64,000 nt of DNA, taken from the NCBI RefSeq assembly GCF_900129295.1, contig NZ_FQUU01000001.1:186001-250000 (forward strand), given 5' to 3'. A model generated the notes under the pieces. It ran no database searches. It saw nothing but the letters and a program-made list of their open reading frames with translations, and was not told the origin of the DNA. This document shows positions 8,315 to 16,512 of this stretch, in pieces; positions within the stretch are counted from its first letter, which is position 1; every line of letters starts with the position of its first letter. The stretch is from Flavisolibacter ginsengisoli DSM 18119. Its GTDB lineage: Bacteria; Bacteroidota; Bacteroidia; Chitinophagales; Chitinophagaceae. The translations under genes and the position numbers were made by a program.

Positions 8315-9847
8315 ATGGATATAAAACACATCAATACGATCAGGGAATTAAAAGAGGCTGGATACAGGTCGAAAAGCATAAAAGAAGAGATCCGGGAAAA
8401 TCTTATTAAAAAGCTTCAGCAAAAGGAAGAAACATTTACAGGTATCATTGGATATGAAGACACGGTGATACCAGATGTGGAAAGAGCATTACTTAGTAAA
8501 CATAACATCTTATTCCTGGGTTTAAGAGGGCAGGCAAAAACCCGGATGGCACGGCAGATGACGGAATTGCTGGATGAATATGTACCTATAATTACAGGCA
8601 GTGAGATCAACGATGATCCCCTGAAACCCATTTCAAAATATGGCAGGGAACTAATTCATGAAAAGGGAGATGACACACCAATAGAATGGATTCACAGGAG
8701 CCAACGTTATGGCGAAAAGCTGGCAACACCTGATGTAAGTGTTGCAGACCTGATTGGCGATATTGACCCAATAAAAGCTGCCAACCTCCGCCTGAGCTTT
8801 GCTGATGAAAGGGTGATACATTATGGTATCATACCCAAAACTAACAGGAGCATTTTTGTTATCAATGAATTGCCTGACCTGCAGGCAAGAATCCAGGTGG
8901 CATTATTTAACATCCTTGAAGAAGGTGATGTGCAGATCCGTGGATTCAAACTGCGTCTGCCTTTGGATATCTTGTTTGTTTTTACAGCAAACCCGGAAGA
9001 TTATACCAACAGGGGATCTATTGTTACCCCATTAAAGGATCGTATTGAAAGCCAGATATTGACCCATTACCCCAAATCATTGGAAAATGCTTTGGCTATC
9101 ACAGAGCAGGAAGCAGATGTAAGCGATGAACAAAAGGAAAAGATTGATATCAGTGACCTGGTGAAGCGCCTGATAGAACAGGTAGCTTTCGAAGCAAGAG
9201 GCAGCGAGTTCGTGGATAAAAAAAGTGGTGTCAGCGCAAGGCTTACGATTTCAGCCTTTGAAAATGCAGTGAGTGCTGCAGAAAGAAGATCTATCATAAA
9301 TAATGAAAAGAATACGCAGATCTGGGTAAGTGACCTTGTTGGCATCATTCCATCCATAACGGGTAAGATAGAACTGGTGTATGAAGGAGAACAGGAAGGA
9401 CCTTACCAGGTAGCCATGAACCTGCTTGACAAATCCATACGGTCACAATTCATTCAATATTTTCCTAACCCCGATACATTGAAAAAGCGGGCACCCAGGA
9501 AAGGTGAAACACCACAGCCTGTTGATAATCCCTACAAATCAATTATATCATGGTTTGATAAAGGAAATCATGTCAACCTGCTTTTTGGCACTACTGACAG
9601 GGATAAGATCGATGAACTGTATAAAGTAGATGGATTGCACGCCTTGGTGAAAAAAACCTTCCCTGGTGCTAACGAGAAAGAAGCTGCGTTGTTAATGGAG
9701 TTTGTATTACATGGGTTATCATCTTACTCACTGATCAGTAAAAAGATACTAGAGACCTCTGTAGAATTTAAGGACCTGATGGGTAGTATGTTGAATATTC
9801 AATCCTCCTCCTTATATGACGAAACAGATGAAGAAGATTTTGGTTAA
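8315..9847 (+). CDS. MoxR/magnesium-chelatase-like AAA+ ATPase
   Basis: 510-residue cytoplasmic AAA+ protein. The Walker A region is GLRGQAKT (69-76), with Ala where the last Gly normally stands before Lys75-Thr76. The Walker B region ends INELPD (183-188), so Asn184-Glu185 replaces the usual Asp-Glu. Sensor 1 lies in FTANPEDYTNRG, and an arginine-rich segment (TPLKDRIES) follows. Residues beyond about 290 form the lid and a C-terminal extension. From memory, the INELPDL form also occurs in actinobacterial relatives annotated as magnesium chelatase, so it is a subfamily trait and not local decay. It is paired with the upstream VWA gene as in MoxR-VWA chaperones. Shared terminator with cysM downstream. 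Confidence 0.88.
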   Translation: MDIKHINTIRELKEAGYRSKSIKEEIRENLIKKLQQKEETFTGIIGYEDTVIPDVERALLSKHNILFLGLRGQAKTRMARQMTELLDEYVPIITGSEINDDPLKPISKYGRELIHEKGDDTPIEWIHRSQRYGEKLATPDVSVADLIGDIDPIKAANLRLSFADERVIHYGIIPKTNRSIFVINELPDLQARIQVALFNILEEGDVQIRGFKLRLPLDILFVFTANPEDYTNRGSIVTPLKDRIESQILTHYPKSLENALAITEQEADVSDEQKEKIDISDLVKRLIEQVAFEARGSEFVDKKSGVSARLTISAFENAVSAAERRSIINNEKNTQIWVSDLVGIIPSITGKIELVYEGEQEGPYQVAMNLLDKSIRSQFIQYFPNPDTLKKRAPRKGETPQPVDNPYKSIISWFDKGNHVNLLFGTTDRDKIDELYKVDGLHALVKKTFPGANEKEAALLMEFVLHGLSSYSLISKKILETSVEFKDLMGSMLNIQSSSLYDETDEEDFG

Positions 9848-9860
9848 TTTTACCAACAAG

Positions 9861-9897
9861 CATAAAAAAAGCTTCCACAAGGGAAGCTTTTTTTATG
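9861..9897. terminator. Bidirectional terminator between AAA+ gene and cysM
   Basis: Perfect 16-bp stem, 9861-9876 pairing with 9882-9897, around the loop acaag. The arms carry A7 and T7 tracts, so it works in both directions for the convergent AAA+ and cys transcripts. Confidence 0.95.
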
Positions 9898-9921
9898 CAG
9901 CTATATAAGCTACAAGATTAT

Positions 9922-10794
9922 TTATCCAAAAAGGTCACTGCTCAGGTAACGATCTCCCCTATCGCAGGCTATGAATACGATAAGCCCTTCTTGTATTTCA
10001 TTGGCTATCCGTAAGGCGGCACAAGCGGCACCACCACTACTCATACCAGCAAAAATGCCTTCTTCCCTTGCCAACCTGCGCGTGGTATCTACAGCCTCCT
10101 GCTGAGAAATGTCCATAATCCGGTCTACCCTGAAAGGTTCAAATATTTTTGGGAGGTAGGCCTCAGGCCAACGCCTGATACCAGGAATAGAAGCTTCTTC
10201 TGTGGGCTGGCAACCTACGATCTGTATGTCCTTATTTTGCTCTTTAAAAAACCTGCTGCAACCCATAATGGTTCCGGTAGTTCCCATAGCACTTACAAAA
10301 TGGGATATTTGATGCTGGCTGTCTTTCCATATTTCCGGGCCAGTAGTAAGATAATGTGCTTTGTAATTATCGGGATTTGCAAACTGGTTCAGAAGAAAGT
10401 AACCTTTTGTTGCAGCCTTATCTTCTGCATAATCCCTGCATATCTCAATACTATCAAGCAGAGTGACCTTAGCCCCGAATGCTTCCATGGTAAGCACTCT
10501 TTCACGTGTTGAAGAAGCAGGCATTACCAGTTCGATTTCCAATCCAAAGAGTTTTGCCATCAATGCCATTGCAATACCGGTGTTGCCGCTGGTGGCCTCT
10601 ATCAATTTGGTATCCCGGCTGATATCTCCACGTTCCAGTGCGCTTTTAATCATGTTTAGTGCCGGTCGATCCTTTACACTTCCACCCGGGTTATTACCTT
10701 CCAGCTTGGCAAAGATCTTAACTCCGGGGTTTGAATTCATTTTTTGCAATTCAACCATCGGCGTATTTCCAACTGTATCTAATATGCCAGCCAT
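9922..10794 (-). CDS. cysM: Cysteine synthase B (O-acetylserine sulfhydrylase)
   Basis: 290-residue fold-type II PLP enzyme that condenses O-acetylserine with sulfide or thiosulfate to give cysteine. The PLP lysine is Lys41 in NNPGGSVKDRPA. The substrate loop TSGNTGIA starts at 68, and the phosphate-binding loop is GTTGT. The short length and missing extra N-terminal segment fit CysM better than CysK. Last gene of the operon, nine bases after cysE, ending at the bidirectional terminator. Because a phosphosulfolactate synthase-like gene heads the same operon, a cysteate-type activity using sulfite cannot be excluded, but sequence alone favours cysteine synthase. Confidence 0.93.
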   Translation of the reverse strand: MAGILDTVGNTPMVELQKMNSNPGVKIFAKLEGNNPGGSVKDRPALNMIKSALERGDISRDTKLIEATSGNTGIAMALMAKLFGLEIELVMPASSTRERVLTMEAFGAKVTLLDSIEICRDYAEDKAATKGYFLLNQFANPDNYKAHYLTTGPEIWKDSQHQISHFVSAMGTTGTIMGCSRFFKEQNKDIQIVGCQPTEEASIPGIRRWPEAYLPKIFEPFRVDRIMDISQQEAVDTTRRLAREEGIFAGMSSGGAACAALRIANEIQEGLIVFIACDRGDRYLSSDLFG

Positions 10795-10803
10795 ATTTAT
10801 TTA

Positions 10804-11619
10804 TTAAGTGTGATTAAATTTATTTTCCACAACAGTTATCTCTACGTTATGGTAGACAAGAGATCCAGGAGGAACGCTTTTCGTTAGCCATACATTACCA
10901 CCAATGACAGAATGCCGGCCAATAACAGTTTCGCCACCAAGTATAGTGGCCCCTGAATAAATGATCACTTTATCCTCAACTGTAGGGTGGCGCTTTGTAA
11001 AGGCCATTGCTTTATTTACGCTTAATGCACCGAGTGTTACGCCCTGGTATATTTTCACATGGTTGCCTATCCGGGTAGTTTCGCCAATAACCACACCTGT
11101 ACCATGATCGATCATAAAGTATTCTCCTATCTCAGCGGCCGGGTGTATATCAATCCCGGTTTTAGAATGGGCATATTCAGTTAGTATCCTGGGAAGTAGG
11201 GGCACATTTAATTTCAACAATACATGTGCAATACGGTAAAAGCACAGGGCATAAAAACCAGGGTAAGCCCTGATGACCTCAAATTCATTTCTAGCGGCAG
11301 GGTCGCCGTGCAGTATGGCATGTATATCGGTATTCAGTAACCGATAAATAGTGGGTATTTTACCAATAAAATCTTTCGCCACAGCTTCGTTATTACAATC
11401 ATAACAAGCCTTGGTAGCATTTAATAGTTTAACCAGGTCCGTTTCCAGTTTCTGAAATCCTTCTTCAATTTCTAACGTACTGGAATAGGTGGCTTTAGAA
11501 AGTTCCGGGTATAAAAGGCATATCAGGTGAGATGCCCAGGCGGCAATAACCTCGTTGGATGGTACAACCTCCCTTTTCTGTTGTTTATCCAATATCTCCT
11601 GAAACAAGTTTTTATTCAT
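10804..11619 (-). CDS. cysE: Serine O-acetyltransferase
   Basis: 271 residues. It acetylates L-serine with acetyl-CoA to O-acetylserine, the substrate of the CysM encoded nine bases downstream. The N-terminal alpha-helical domain (1-145) is followed by a left-handed beta-helix of hexapeptide repeats. The catalytic Asp157/His159 (DIHP) and His172 (IDHGTG) are present. The protein ends soon after the hexapeptides (VENKFNHT), so CysK-type complex formation through a C-terminal Ile is not supported. The length and N-terminal shape resemble the Bacteroidota EpsC/CysE branch. Confidence 0.94.
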   Translation of the reverse strand: MNKNLFQEILDKQQKREVVPSNEVIAAWASHLICLLYPELSKATYSSTLEIEEGFQKLETDLVKLLNATKACYDCNNEAVAKDFIGKIPTIYRLLNTDIHAILHGDPAARNEFEVIRAYPGFYALCFYRIAHVLLKLNVPLLPRILTEYAHSKTGIDIHPAAEIGEYFMIDHGTGVVIGETTRIGNHVKIYQGVTLGALSVNKAMAFTKRHPTVEDKVIIYSGATILGGETVIGRHSVIGGNVWLTKSVPPGSLVYHNVEITVVENKFNHT

Positions 11620-11650
11620 ATGTTGATCATGCCTTTAACTATGAAGTGGT

Positions 11651-12079
11651 TTACATAGATGGAGAAACCCTGACTACCCATGAAATATCTGTACCGCCCC
11701 TGCGCAAAGTTTCTGCTACAGAGCAATACTTTTCCATAGAAAGGGAGGCTGCTTTATCAGCTTTTTCCTTTTCAACATTTCCTGTTAACTGGAAAGTAAC
11801 AGATATAGATTTCCACAAGGAAGGTATTTTATCTTTTTCCCTTTCACCTTCAATTATGATGGATAGATCTTTGATCTCCTGTCTTTGCTTCTTCAATATA
11901 CTTACCATATCAATAGCACTGCAGCTTCCCAAAGCGCATAACACTAATTGCATCGGACGAAATCCCGAGCCAGATCCACCATTTTCCTTGCTGCTGTCGG
12001 TTGAGAGAATATGTCCCATCTCATCTTTTACTTCGAAGCCAAAATCACCGGTTGTTCTATTCATTTCAATCCTTGCCAT
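11651..12079 (-). CDS. OsmC family protein
   Basis: 142-residue OsmC/Ohr-fold protein. Both redox cysteines of the family are visible: one in LCALGSCSAID (the second Cys of that motif) and one in KYCSVAETL near the C-terminus. Family members reduce organic hydroperoxides using thiols. In this sulfur operon it may act on thiol or persulfide chemistry, which is inference. It lies 31 bases upstream of cysE and 76 bases downstream of the phosphosulfolactate synthase-like gene, all on the minus strand. Confidence 0.88.
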   Translation of the reverse strand: MARIEMNRTTGDFGFEVKDEMGHILSTDSSKENGGSGSGFRPMQLVLCALGSCSAIDMVSILKKQRQEIKDLSIIIEGEREKDKIPSLWKSISVTFQLTGNVEKEKADKAASLSMEKYCSVAETLRRGGTDISWVVRVSPSM

Positions 12080-12155
12080 TCCATTAAAATTTGTATGCTT
12101 CTGAAATCTTTATAAATTATAGTATGCCGAACTAAGTGGATTATTTATACAATAA

Positions 12156-12938
12156 CTATACTTTCCTTCCGCTATGCTCAAGGAAAAGGTCAAAACTATC
12201 GCTCCTCAATCCAAGGCGCATGGTTTCTAAAGGAATAACCTCACGAGGCTCTATGTTACCCAGGTTGGCGTTGCAACCAAGCTGGCGGATAAAATACAAT
12301 TGCTGGTCTTTTTCCGGGGCTTCCCAGATGATCTTTTCCCCAGGTATCCTTGTCAGGATTTCTTCCACAAGTCCTTCCCTTACTTCACCAGAATTTCTAT
12401 AGACTCCTTCTGTACCTGTTTCTTTTGCTTCAGCAATAAGATATGCAGACCCCGCGTCCAATTCAGCCTGCATCATATTTATCCATTGATAAGGCGGGGT
12501 AACTTTTACCTTATCCTTGTCTTTAGAACCAACCTCGCTAATGACTGTACCTATTTCTGAAAGTGTTTTGATATAATGACACTTTTCTTCATGACTGATA
12601 GAAATGGCACCATCGGAAACTTCTATAAATGAAAGTTCAAATTCTTCGAGCAGTTTAATATAATCATTGTATTGACCTCTTATAACAAAGGCTTCAAAAA
12701 GGAGTCCTCCAAAAAATACGGGTACATTATTAGATTGATAAAGCTTAACTTTTTCCCTGATTTGAGGAGTGACCAGTGCCGTGCCAAATGCCAATTTCAC
12801 CATATCAATATAGGGCTTGCCCACAGCTAAAAGATTTTCAGTTTCCGCGATACTCATTCCCTTATCACTTATAACCGTAAGCCCAAAGCTCCTGGGCCTG
12901 GAGGTGCGTTCAGGAATACTTGAAAGATTATAATTCAT
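12156..12938 (-). CDS. comA: Phosphosulfolactate synthase (ComA-like)
   Basis: 260-residue TIM-barrel protein of the ComA family, which adds sulfite to phosphoenolpyruvate to make (2R)-phospho-3-sulfolactate. Signature stretches are RPRSFGLTVISDKGMS near the N-terminus, DMVKLAFGTA, the PVFFGGLLFEAF strand, FIEVSDGAISI, and LIAEAKETGTEG, then IIWEAPEKDQQ and LGCNANLGNI. Family members also occur in bacteria that do not make coenzyme M. Heading a cysteine operon in a Bacteroidota genome, it may feed a C3 sulfonate to sulfonolipid (capnine-type) synthesis, which is inference. A TAATTTTG -7-like element at 12943-12950 lies almost on the start codon, so the mRNA may have little or no leader. Confidence 0.85.
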   Translation of the reverse strand: MNYNLSSIPERTSRPRSFGLTVISDKGMSIAETENLLAVGKPYIDMVKLAFGTALVTPQIREKVKLYQSNNVPVFFGGLLFEAFVIRGQYNDYIKLLEEFELSFIEVSDGAISISHEEKCHYIKTLSEIGTVISEVGSKDKDKVKVTPPYQWINMMQAELDAGSAYLIAEAKETGTEGVYRNSGEVREGLVEEILTRIPGEKIIWEAPEKDQQLYFIRQLGCNANLGNIEPREVIPLETMRLGLRSDSFDLFLEHSGRKV

Positions 12939-13111
12939 GAAACAAAATTAGCTTATAATTAAGCATGTATTAAGGTTCATTTCGTCTAATGGAGATGCCT
13001 TGAAAGTAAGCTGTTATGTATTTCCTTACAATGTATTAGCAAGCACCAATAACCTTACTAATCTATGTTAGCCAGGAAAACTTGTATGTGAAGAATGCTA
13101 TAAGAAGAAGC

Positions 13112-13900
13112 TTACAGATCGGAATAGGCTGTAGCATGTAAAAATTCTATGTTTATATGAGAAACATTATCCTGGTATTCTGGTAAAGCAGACAGTTTTT
13201 TCCATTCGGGATCATTACCGAAAGATTTCCAATGAGCTTCCCTTGCTGCCATATTATCAAACGAGGTCATATACATTAAATTGGGCATATGGCTACCAAA
13301 AACCACCTCTGAATAAAATACGGCATTAAATCCCAGGCGTTTGAATAATGCTATCTCACCACCCTGGTTAAACATTTTTACTTTGCTTTTAAAGTACATT
13401 TCAGTAGGACTCTCATAACTACGTAATTCATAGATCCTATCCTTTATGTCGCCCGTTAGTTGGGTTTTAACAACCCTGGGCATTAATTGAAAGCTTTTTA
13501 GTAAAATGGTTTCGAATCTTATATATGGAGCATTATTGTGGGGTGCCTGCAAATAATCCTTTCCACGGTTGTTAAGCTCCACATCATTTTCCAGGTGCAG
13601 GCTTAATTTTTCTATATTCTTTAATGACTTGAAGGGTATTAGTACATAGATCTTCTTATCTATAGCTGTATCGTTGGTAATATTGGTAAATACCCCAACC
13701 ATTTTGTATCCTGCTTTATGAAGGGCAGGCAGGTAGGCTTCTTCCAGGTATTGGCTGACCTGTTTTAATTGAACACTATCCTTAGCATGGTATATACGAA
13801 GTTGAATATATTGCCGTTCCTGCGCCCGTGCTTTGAGAAATGATGTACATAAACAAAAAGTAAATACAACCAACAGAATAGCAGGAAACTTCAGATTCAT
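13112..13900 (-). CDS. NIPSNAP family protein, exported
   Basis: 262 residues from ATG 13898-13900; the open frame extends 21 codons further upstream. The chosen start gives a clean signal peptide (MNLKFPAILLVVFTFCL, cleavage after about KARAQ). Two NIPSNAP-like ferredoxin-fold repeats follow: YIQLRIYHAKDS (about 32-130), and RIYELRSYESPTEMYFKSK with LFKRLGFNAVFYSEV and LMYMTSFDNM (about 150-250). NIPSNAP proteins are dimeric alpha/beta barrels of poorly known function. Its predicted periplasmic location suggests ligand or small-molecule binding. A terminator (13974-14009) separates it from the barrel gene upstream. Confidence 0.85.
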   Translation of the reverse strand: MNLKFPAILLVVFTFCLCTSFLKARAQERQYIQLRIYHAKDSVQLKQVSQYLEEAYLPALHKAGYKMVGVFTNITNDTAIDKKIYVLIPFKSLKNIEKLSLHLENDVELNNRGKDYLQAPHNNAPYIRFETILLKSFQLMPRVVKTQLTGDIKDRIYELRSYESPTEMYFKSKVKMFNQGGEIALFKRLGFNAVFYSEVVFGSHMPNLMYMTSFDNMAAREAHWKSFGNDPEWKKLSALPEYQDNVSHINIEFLHATAYSDL

Positions 13901-13973
13901 ATCAGTGAATGTTTTAGTAAATATAAACCACTGAATGTTGCCAGATAATAAAGCGGGTCTCAAGTTTAAATGA

Positions 13974-14009
13974 ATTAAAAAAACAGGGCTGCGATTTATT
14001 CACAGCCCT
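13974..14009 (-). terminator. Rho-independent terminator after the small barrel gene
   Basis: On the minus strand, AGGGCTG (14009-14003) pairs with CAGCCCT (13991-13985) around an 11-base loop and is followed by G and a run of seven T (13983-13977). It begins 31 bases after the stop of the 14041-14490 gene. Confidence 0.88.
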
Positions 14010-14040
14010 ATTTACAGCATTAACGACAATATGTTAATTA

Positions 14041-14490
14041 CTAGAATTTATAACCAAAGGACACTCCGCCATAATAGGGGACAAAAAAACCACTGCCAAA
14101 GACAGGATTGATGAAAGCCCTGAAAGTAAAACCACCATCTTTTGGCTGCATACGGTAACCAAAAAGGATATGTCCAAAAGTTTCAGCGAAATCCCCGGAA
14201 CCTGTACCAATAACAGGTGTTACACCAGCGCCCATTTCAAAATAGTTCCTGGAGTCTTTACCAAGGATATAATTTAACCCGATAGGCACAAAAACAGCAC
14301 CTTCCCCATCTATACTTAAACCACCAATTCCTATTCTTCCCCCAAGGCCATCTTCTTTTTTACTAAAACGGGTATCAAAATTAATAGAAGCTAACCCAGG
14401 GCCTCCTAGTTCTGCATAGATAGATTTGGCCTGAGAATAGGCACCAGTAACCATAAGGGTAACAATAAAAAGCGTCACAATTTTCTTCAT
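14041..14490 (-). CDS. Small outer-membrane beta-barrel-like protein
   Basis: 149 residues from ATG 14488-14490, chosen because it opens directly onto a signal peptide (MKKIVTLFIVTLMVTGAYSQ); the frame continues 16 codons upstream. The mature part alternates glycine-rich and aromatic strands (YAELGGPGLASINFDTRF, GRIGIGGLS, NYFEMGAGV, HILFGYRM, YGGVSFGYKF). It ends in an aromatic residue, as expected of a small outer-membrane barrel. No named family is recognised. It sits 98 bp downstream of the ion-channel gene and is closed by its own terminator. Confidence 0.75.
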   Translation of the reverse strand: MKKIVTLFIVTLMVTGAYSQAKSIYAELGGPGLASINFDTRFSKKEDGLGGRIGIGGLSIDGEGAVFVPIGLNYILGKDSRNYFEMGAGVTPVIGTGSGDFAETFGHILFGYRMQPKDGGFTFRAFINPVFGSGFFVPYYGGVSFGYKF

Positions 14491-14588
14491 AAGCTGATTT
14501 TTTGATAAAAGACCCAAACATACAATATAGTGCTGCAAACTATATATGTTAAATAAAAAAGTTATTAACCTTAATAAAGACCTTGCTT

Positions 14589-15554
14589 TTATGATCCGGT
14601 GATAGCTTTAGAAATAAAATAGAAATTCAATAATAGGTAAATTATTAGCACTATTTGCGCTGCTAGCATATCGAATTTAAACGCCTTTCGCAGTTTGTTT
14701 TGTTTGACAAGCATTAGTGAATAAGCTGTTGCGGTTATAATGGCAAAAATAAAAAACAAGGTTAATCCATGAAGTGTATCTACCAATGTGAATGTTGTAG
14801 ATTCAGGCAAAGAAGAATCAATAATGTATTTATTGCCTATGACAGCAAACAATGAACCTACACTAAGGCCAAACCTGGAATCCATACCATCGGCGTGAAT
14901 ATAAAAACAAACATAAGCTATCAGGAAAGCGATATACATTCCCAGGAACATTTTCCAAAACAACCCTGCTGCGTCTCTTTTAATTCCTAATCTTACCCGG
15001 AAGGAACTATATTCTGTATGAGGGGCAACCATAGTTTCATCTCCAAAGGCGGTTTCATATTTCTTTATACCATTGGTAATAATACAACTGTCAATAGACC
15101 AACCGCTAAGCGTAAAACGGGGATCAAAATGCTTTCCGACAGAATCAGGTATAAAGACAAGGGATCTGGAGTCAAACTGAGAATTTTCTATGGAAAGCCT
15201 GAGCGTTTGCCTGTCAAAAGGAAATTTGGCAATCTTCCAGGTATCTTTCATAACGCATTGCATTTTCATTTGCATGTAAACTTCAGGGCCTGAGCTATCT
15301 ACAGTAGCAAAAGACCTTGAAACGGATTTAGCCTGTGGCACTTCCAGGTTTTGCAGGAAATCAAATTTTCTGTTCCTGTATTTCAACCAAAGCCAGAAAC
15401 TGATAGTGTACTCTTTTTGCTTAAAATCAATATCATGTATGCTGGTTATATATATGCCCACCTTTACAGTATCAGGCTGAGATTCCTGTGCATAAGATCT
15501 CTTATTAAAACAAATACAACAGAAAAGGAGAATGAATGACAAAAGAGACTTCAT
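14589..15554 (-). CDS. Pentameric ligand-gated ion channel (Cys-loop receptor) homologue
   Basis: 321 residues from ATG 15552-15554, preferred over the ATG nine codons upstream because it begins the signal peptide (MKSLLSFILLFCCICF, cleavage after about SYAQ). Residues 28-190 form a beta-sandwich ligand-binding domain with WLWLKYRN and the diagnostic FPFD at 111-114 of the Pro-loop. As in other prokaryotic members, the paired cysteines are absent. Four membrane helices follow: M1 about 196-218, M2 about 226-246, M3 about 257-282, M4 about 295-316. The M2-M3 link (LPESTTFTLVD) resembles the LPKTPYMT segment of GLIC. Such proteins are ligand- or proton-gated channels in the cytoplasmic membrane; the ligand here is unknown. 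Confidence 0.88.
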   Translation of the reverse strand: MKSLLSFILLFCCICFNKRSYAQESQPDTVKVGIYITSIHDIDFKQKEYTISFWLWLKYRNRKFDFLQNLEVPQAKSVSRSFATVDSSGPEVYMQMKMQCVMKDTWKIAKFPFDRQTLRLSIENSQFDSRSLVFIPDSVGKHFDPRFTLSGWSIDSCIITNGIKKYETAFGDETMVAPHTEYSSFRVRLGIKRDAAGLFWKMFLGMYIAFLIAYVCFYIHADGMDSRFGLSVGSLFAVIGNKYIIDSSLPESTTFTLVDTLHGLTLFFIFAIITATAYSLMLVKQNKLRKAFKFDMLAAQIVLIIYLLLNFYFISKAITGS

Positions 15555-15695
15555 GGGTTTCGTTTTCGGATACAGGATCATTCTAAAAGCAATTTAATTT
15601 GCTTTAAGGTTAATTAAAGGGCCAAGGTAATTAAATGGACTTAAAAGTAAAAGCGATGTATGAAAGCAACTTCTTAGCCATGGTTATTGAAAATC

Positions 15696-15723
15696 GTAAC
15701 GCCCTGTAGAAACAGGGCGTTAC
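15696..15723. terminator. Perfect 12-bp hairpin downstream of phoU
   Basis: gtaacgccctgt (15696-15707) pairs perfectly with 15712-15723 around the loop agaa. It lies 84 bp past the phoU stop. On the minus strand only a short T run (GATTTT) follows, so it is a plausible but weak terminator for the pst-phoU operon. Confidence 0.65.
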
Positions 15724-15806
15724 ATTGGGAAATTAAATCTCAATACGAGATCTGCGAACTTATCATTGAAATGTTTCTTTATTGTTGCCTAAATATTATG
15801 TAAATG

Positions 15807-16487
15807 TTAAGCGTTTTTTCCATTGCCTTTTCTCTGTGTATGTTTAATCACTTTAGCTTCGAGGTAAAATATGATCTCTTCTGCAATGTTCTCTGCCTGG
15901 TCTCCAACACGTTCTAACCTTCTAATTATAGATAAGACATTCAGTGCCTGTTGTAAATCCTCTGGATGATCTTTGAGATAAATAATCAATAAATGATTTG
16001 CCTTCTTATTGATCTCGTCCAGAAATTCATCTCTTTTAAAAATCCCCCTTGCATCTGTAGTCTTTTCATTTTCGAAAGCTAATAGGATTTCCTCGACTAA
16101 TTTCACGGCTTCACCATACATTTCAACCACCTGGGTATGGTCAAGCAATTCCTGTTTGAAAGGTTTATCTGTATCGATGATCAATTTAGCTATTCCCTCA
16201 GCTATATCACCTACTCTTTCAAGGTTAGTATTAATTTTTAAAACTGCCAGCACAAACCGCAGGTCTACAGCTACAGGGGAATAAATAGCCAGGATATTTT
16301 CTGAATTTTTATCTATCTGCAATTCTGCAGCATTCACTCTTTTTTCGATCATTACAATCTCCCTGGCGAGGTCTTTATCGAAATTCAGCAGGGCAGATAA
16401 TCCTTTGGTAAGCTGGGAATGCACCAGTTGCCACATCTCAATGACCTGCTCTTTTAATTCTTTGATCTCAGTTTGAAATTGTGTCAT
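15807..16487 (-). CDS. phoU: Phosphate signaling complex protein PhoU
   Basis: 226 residues, all-helical, built from two PhoU repeats. Metal-binding acidic motifs are visible in the first repeat (NLERVGDIAEGIAKL, about 88-102) and in the second (RRLERVGDQAENIAEEI). PhoU links the Pst transporter to its sensor kinase and prevents runaway phosphate uptake. Last gene of the pst operon, 25 bp after pstB. No phoR/phoB pair is present in the window. Confidence 0.96.
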   Translation of the reverse strand: MTQFQTEIKELKEQVIEMWQLVHSQLTKGLSALLNFDKDLAREIVMIEKRVNAAELQIDKNSENILAIYSPVAVDLRFVLAVLKINTNLERVGDIAEGIAKLIIDTDKPFKQELLDHTQVVEMYGEAVKLVEEILLAFENEKTTDARGIFKRDEFLDEINKKANHLLIIYLKDHPEDLQQALNVLSIIRRLERVGDQAENIAEEIIFYLEAKVIKHTQRKGNGKNA

Positions 16488-16512
16488 AATTGTATTTTAT
16501 GTAAAAACAGGA

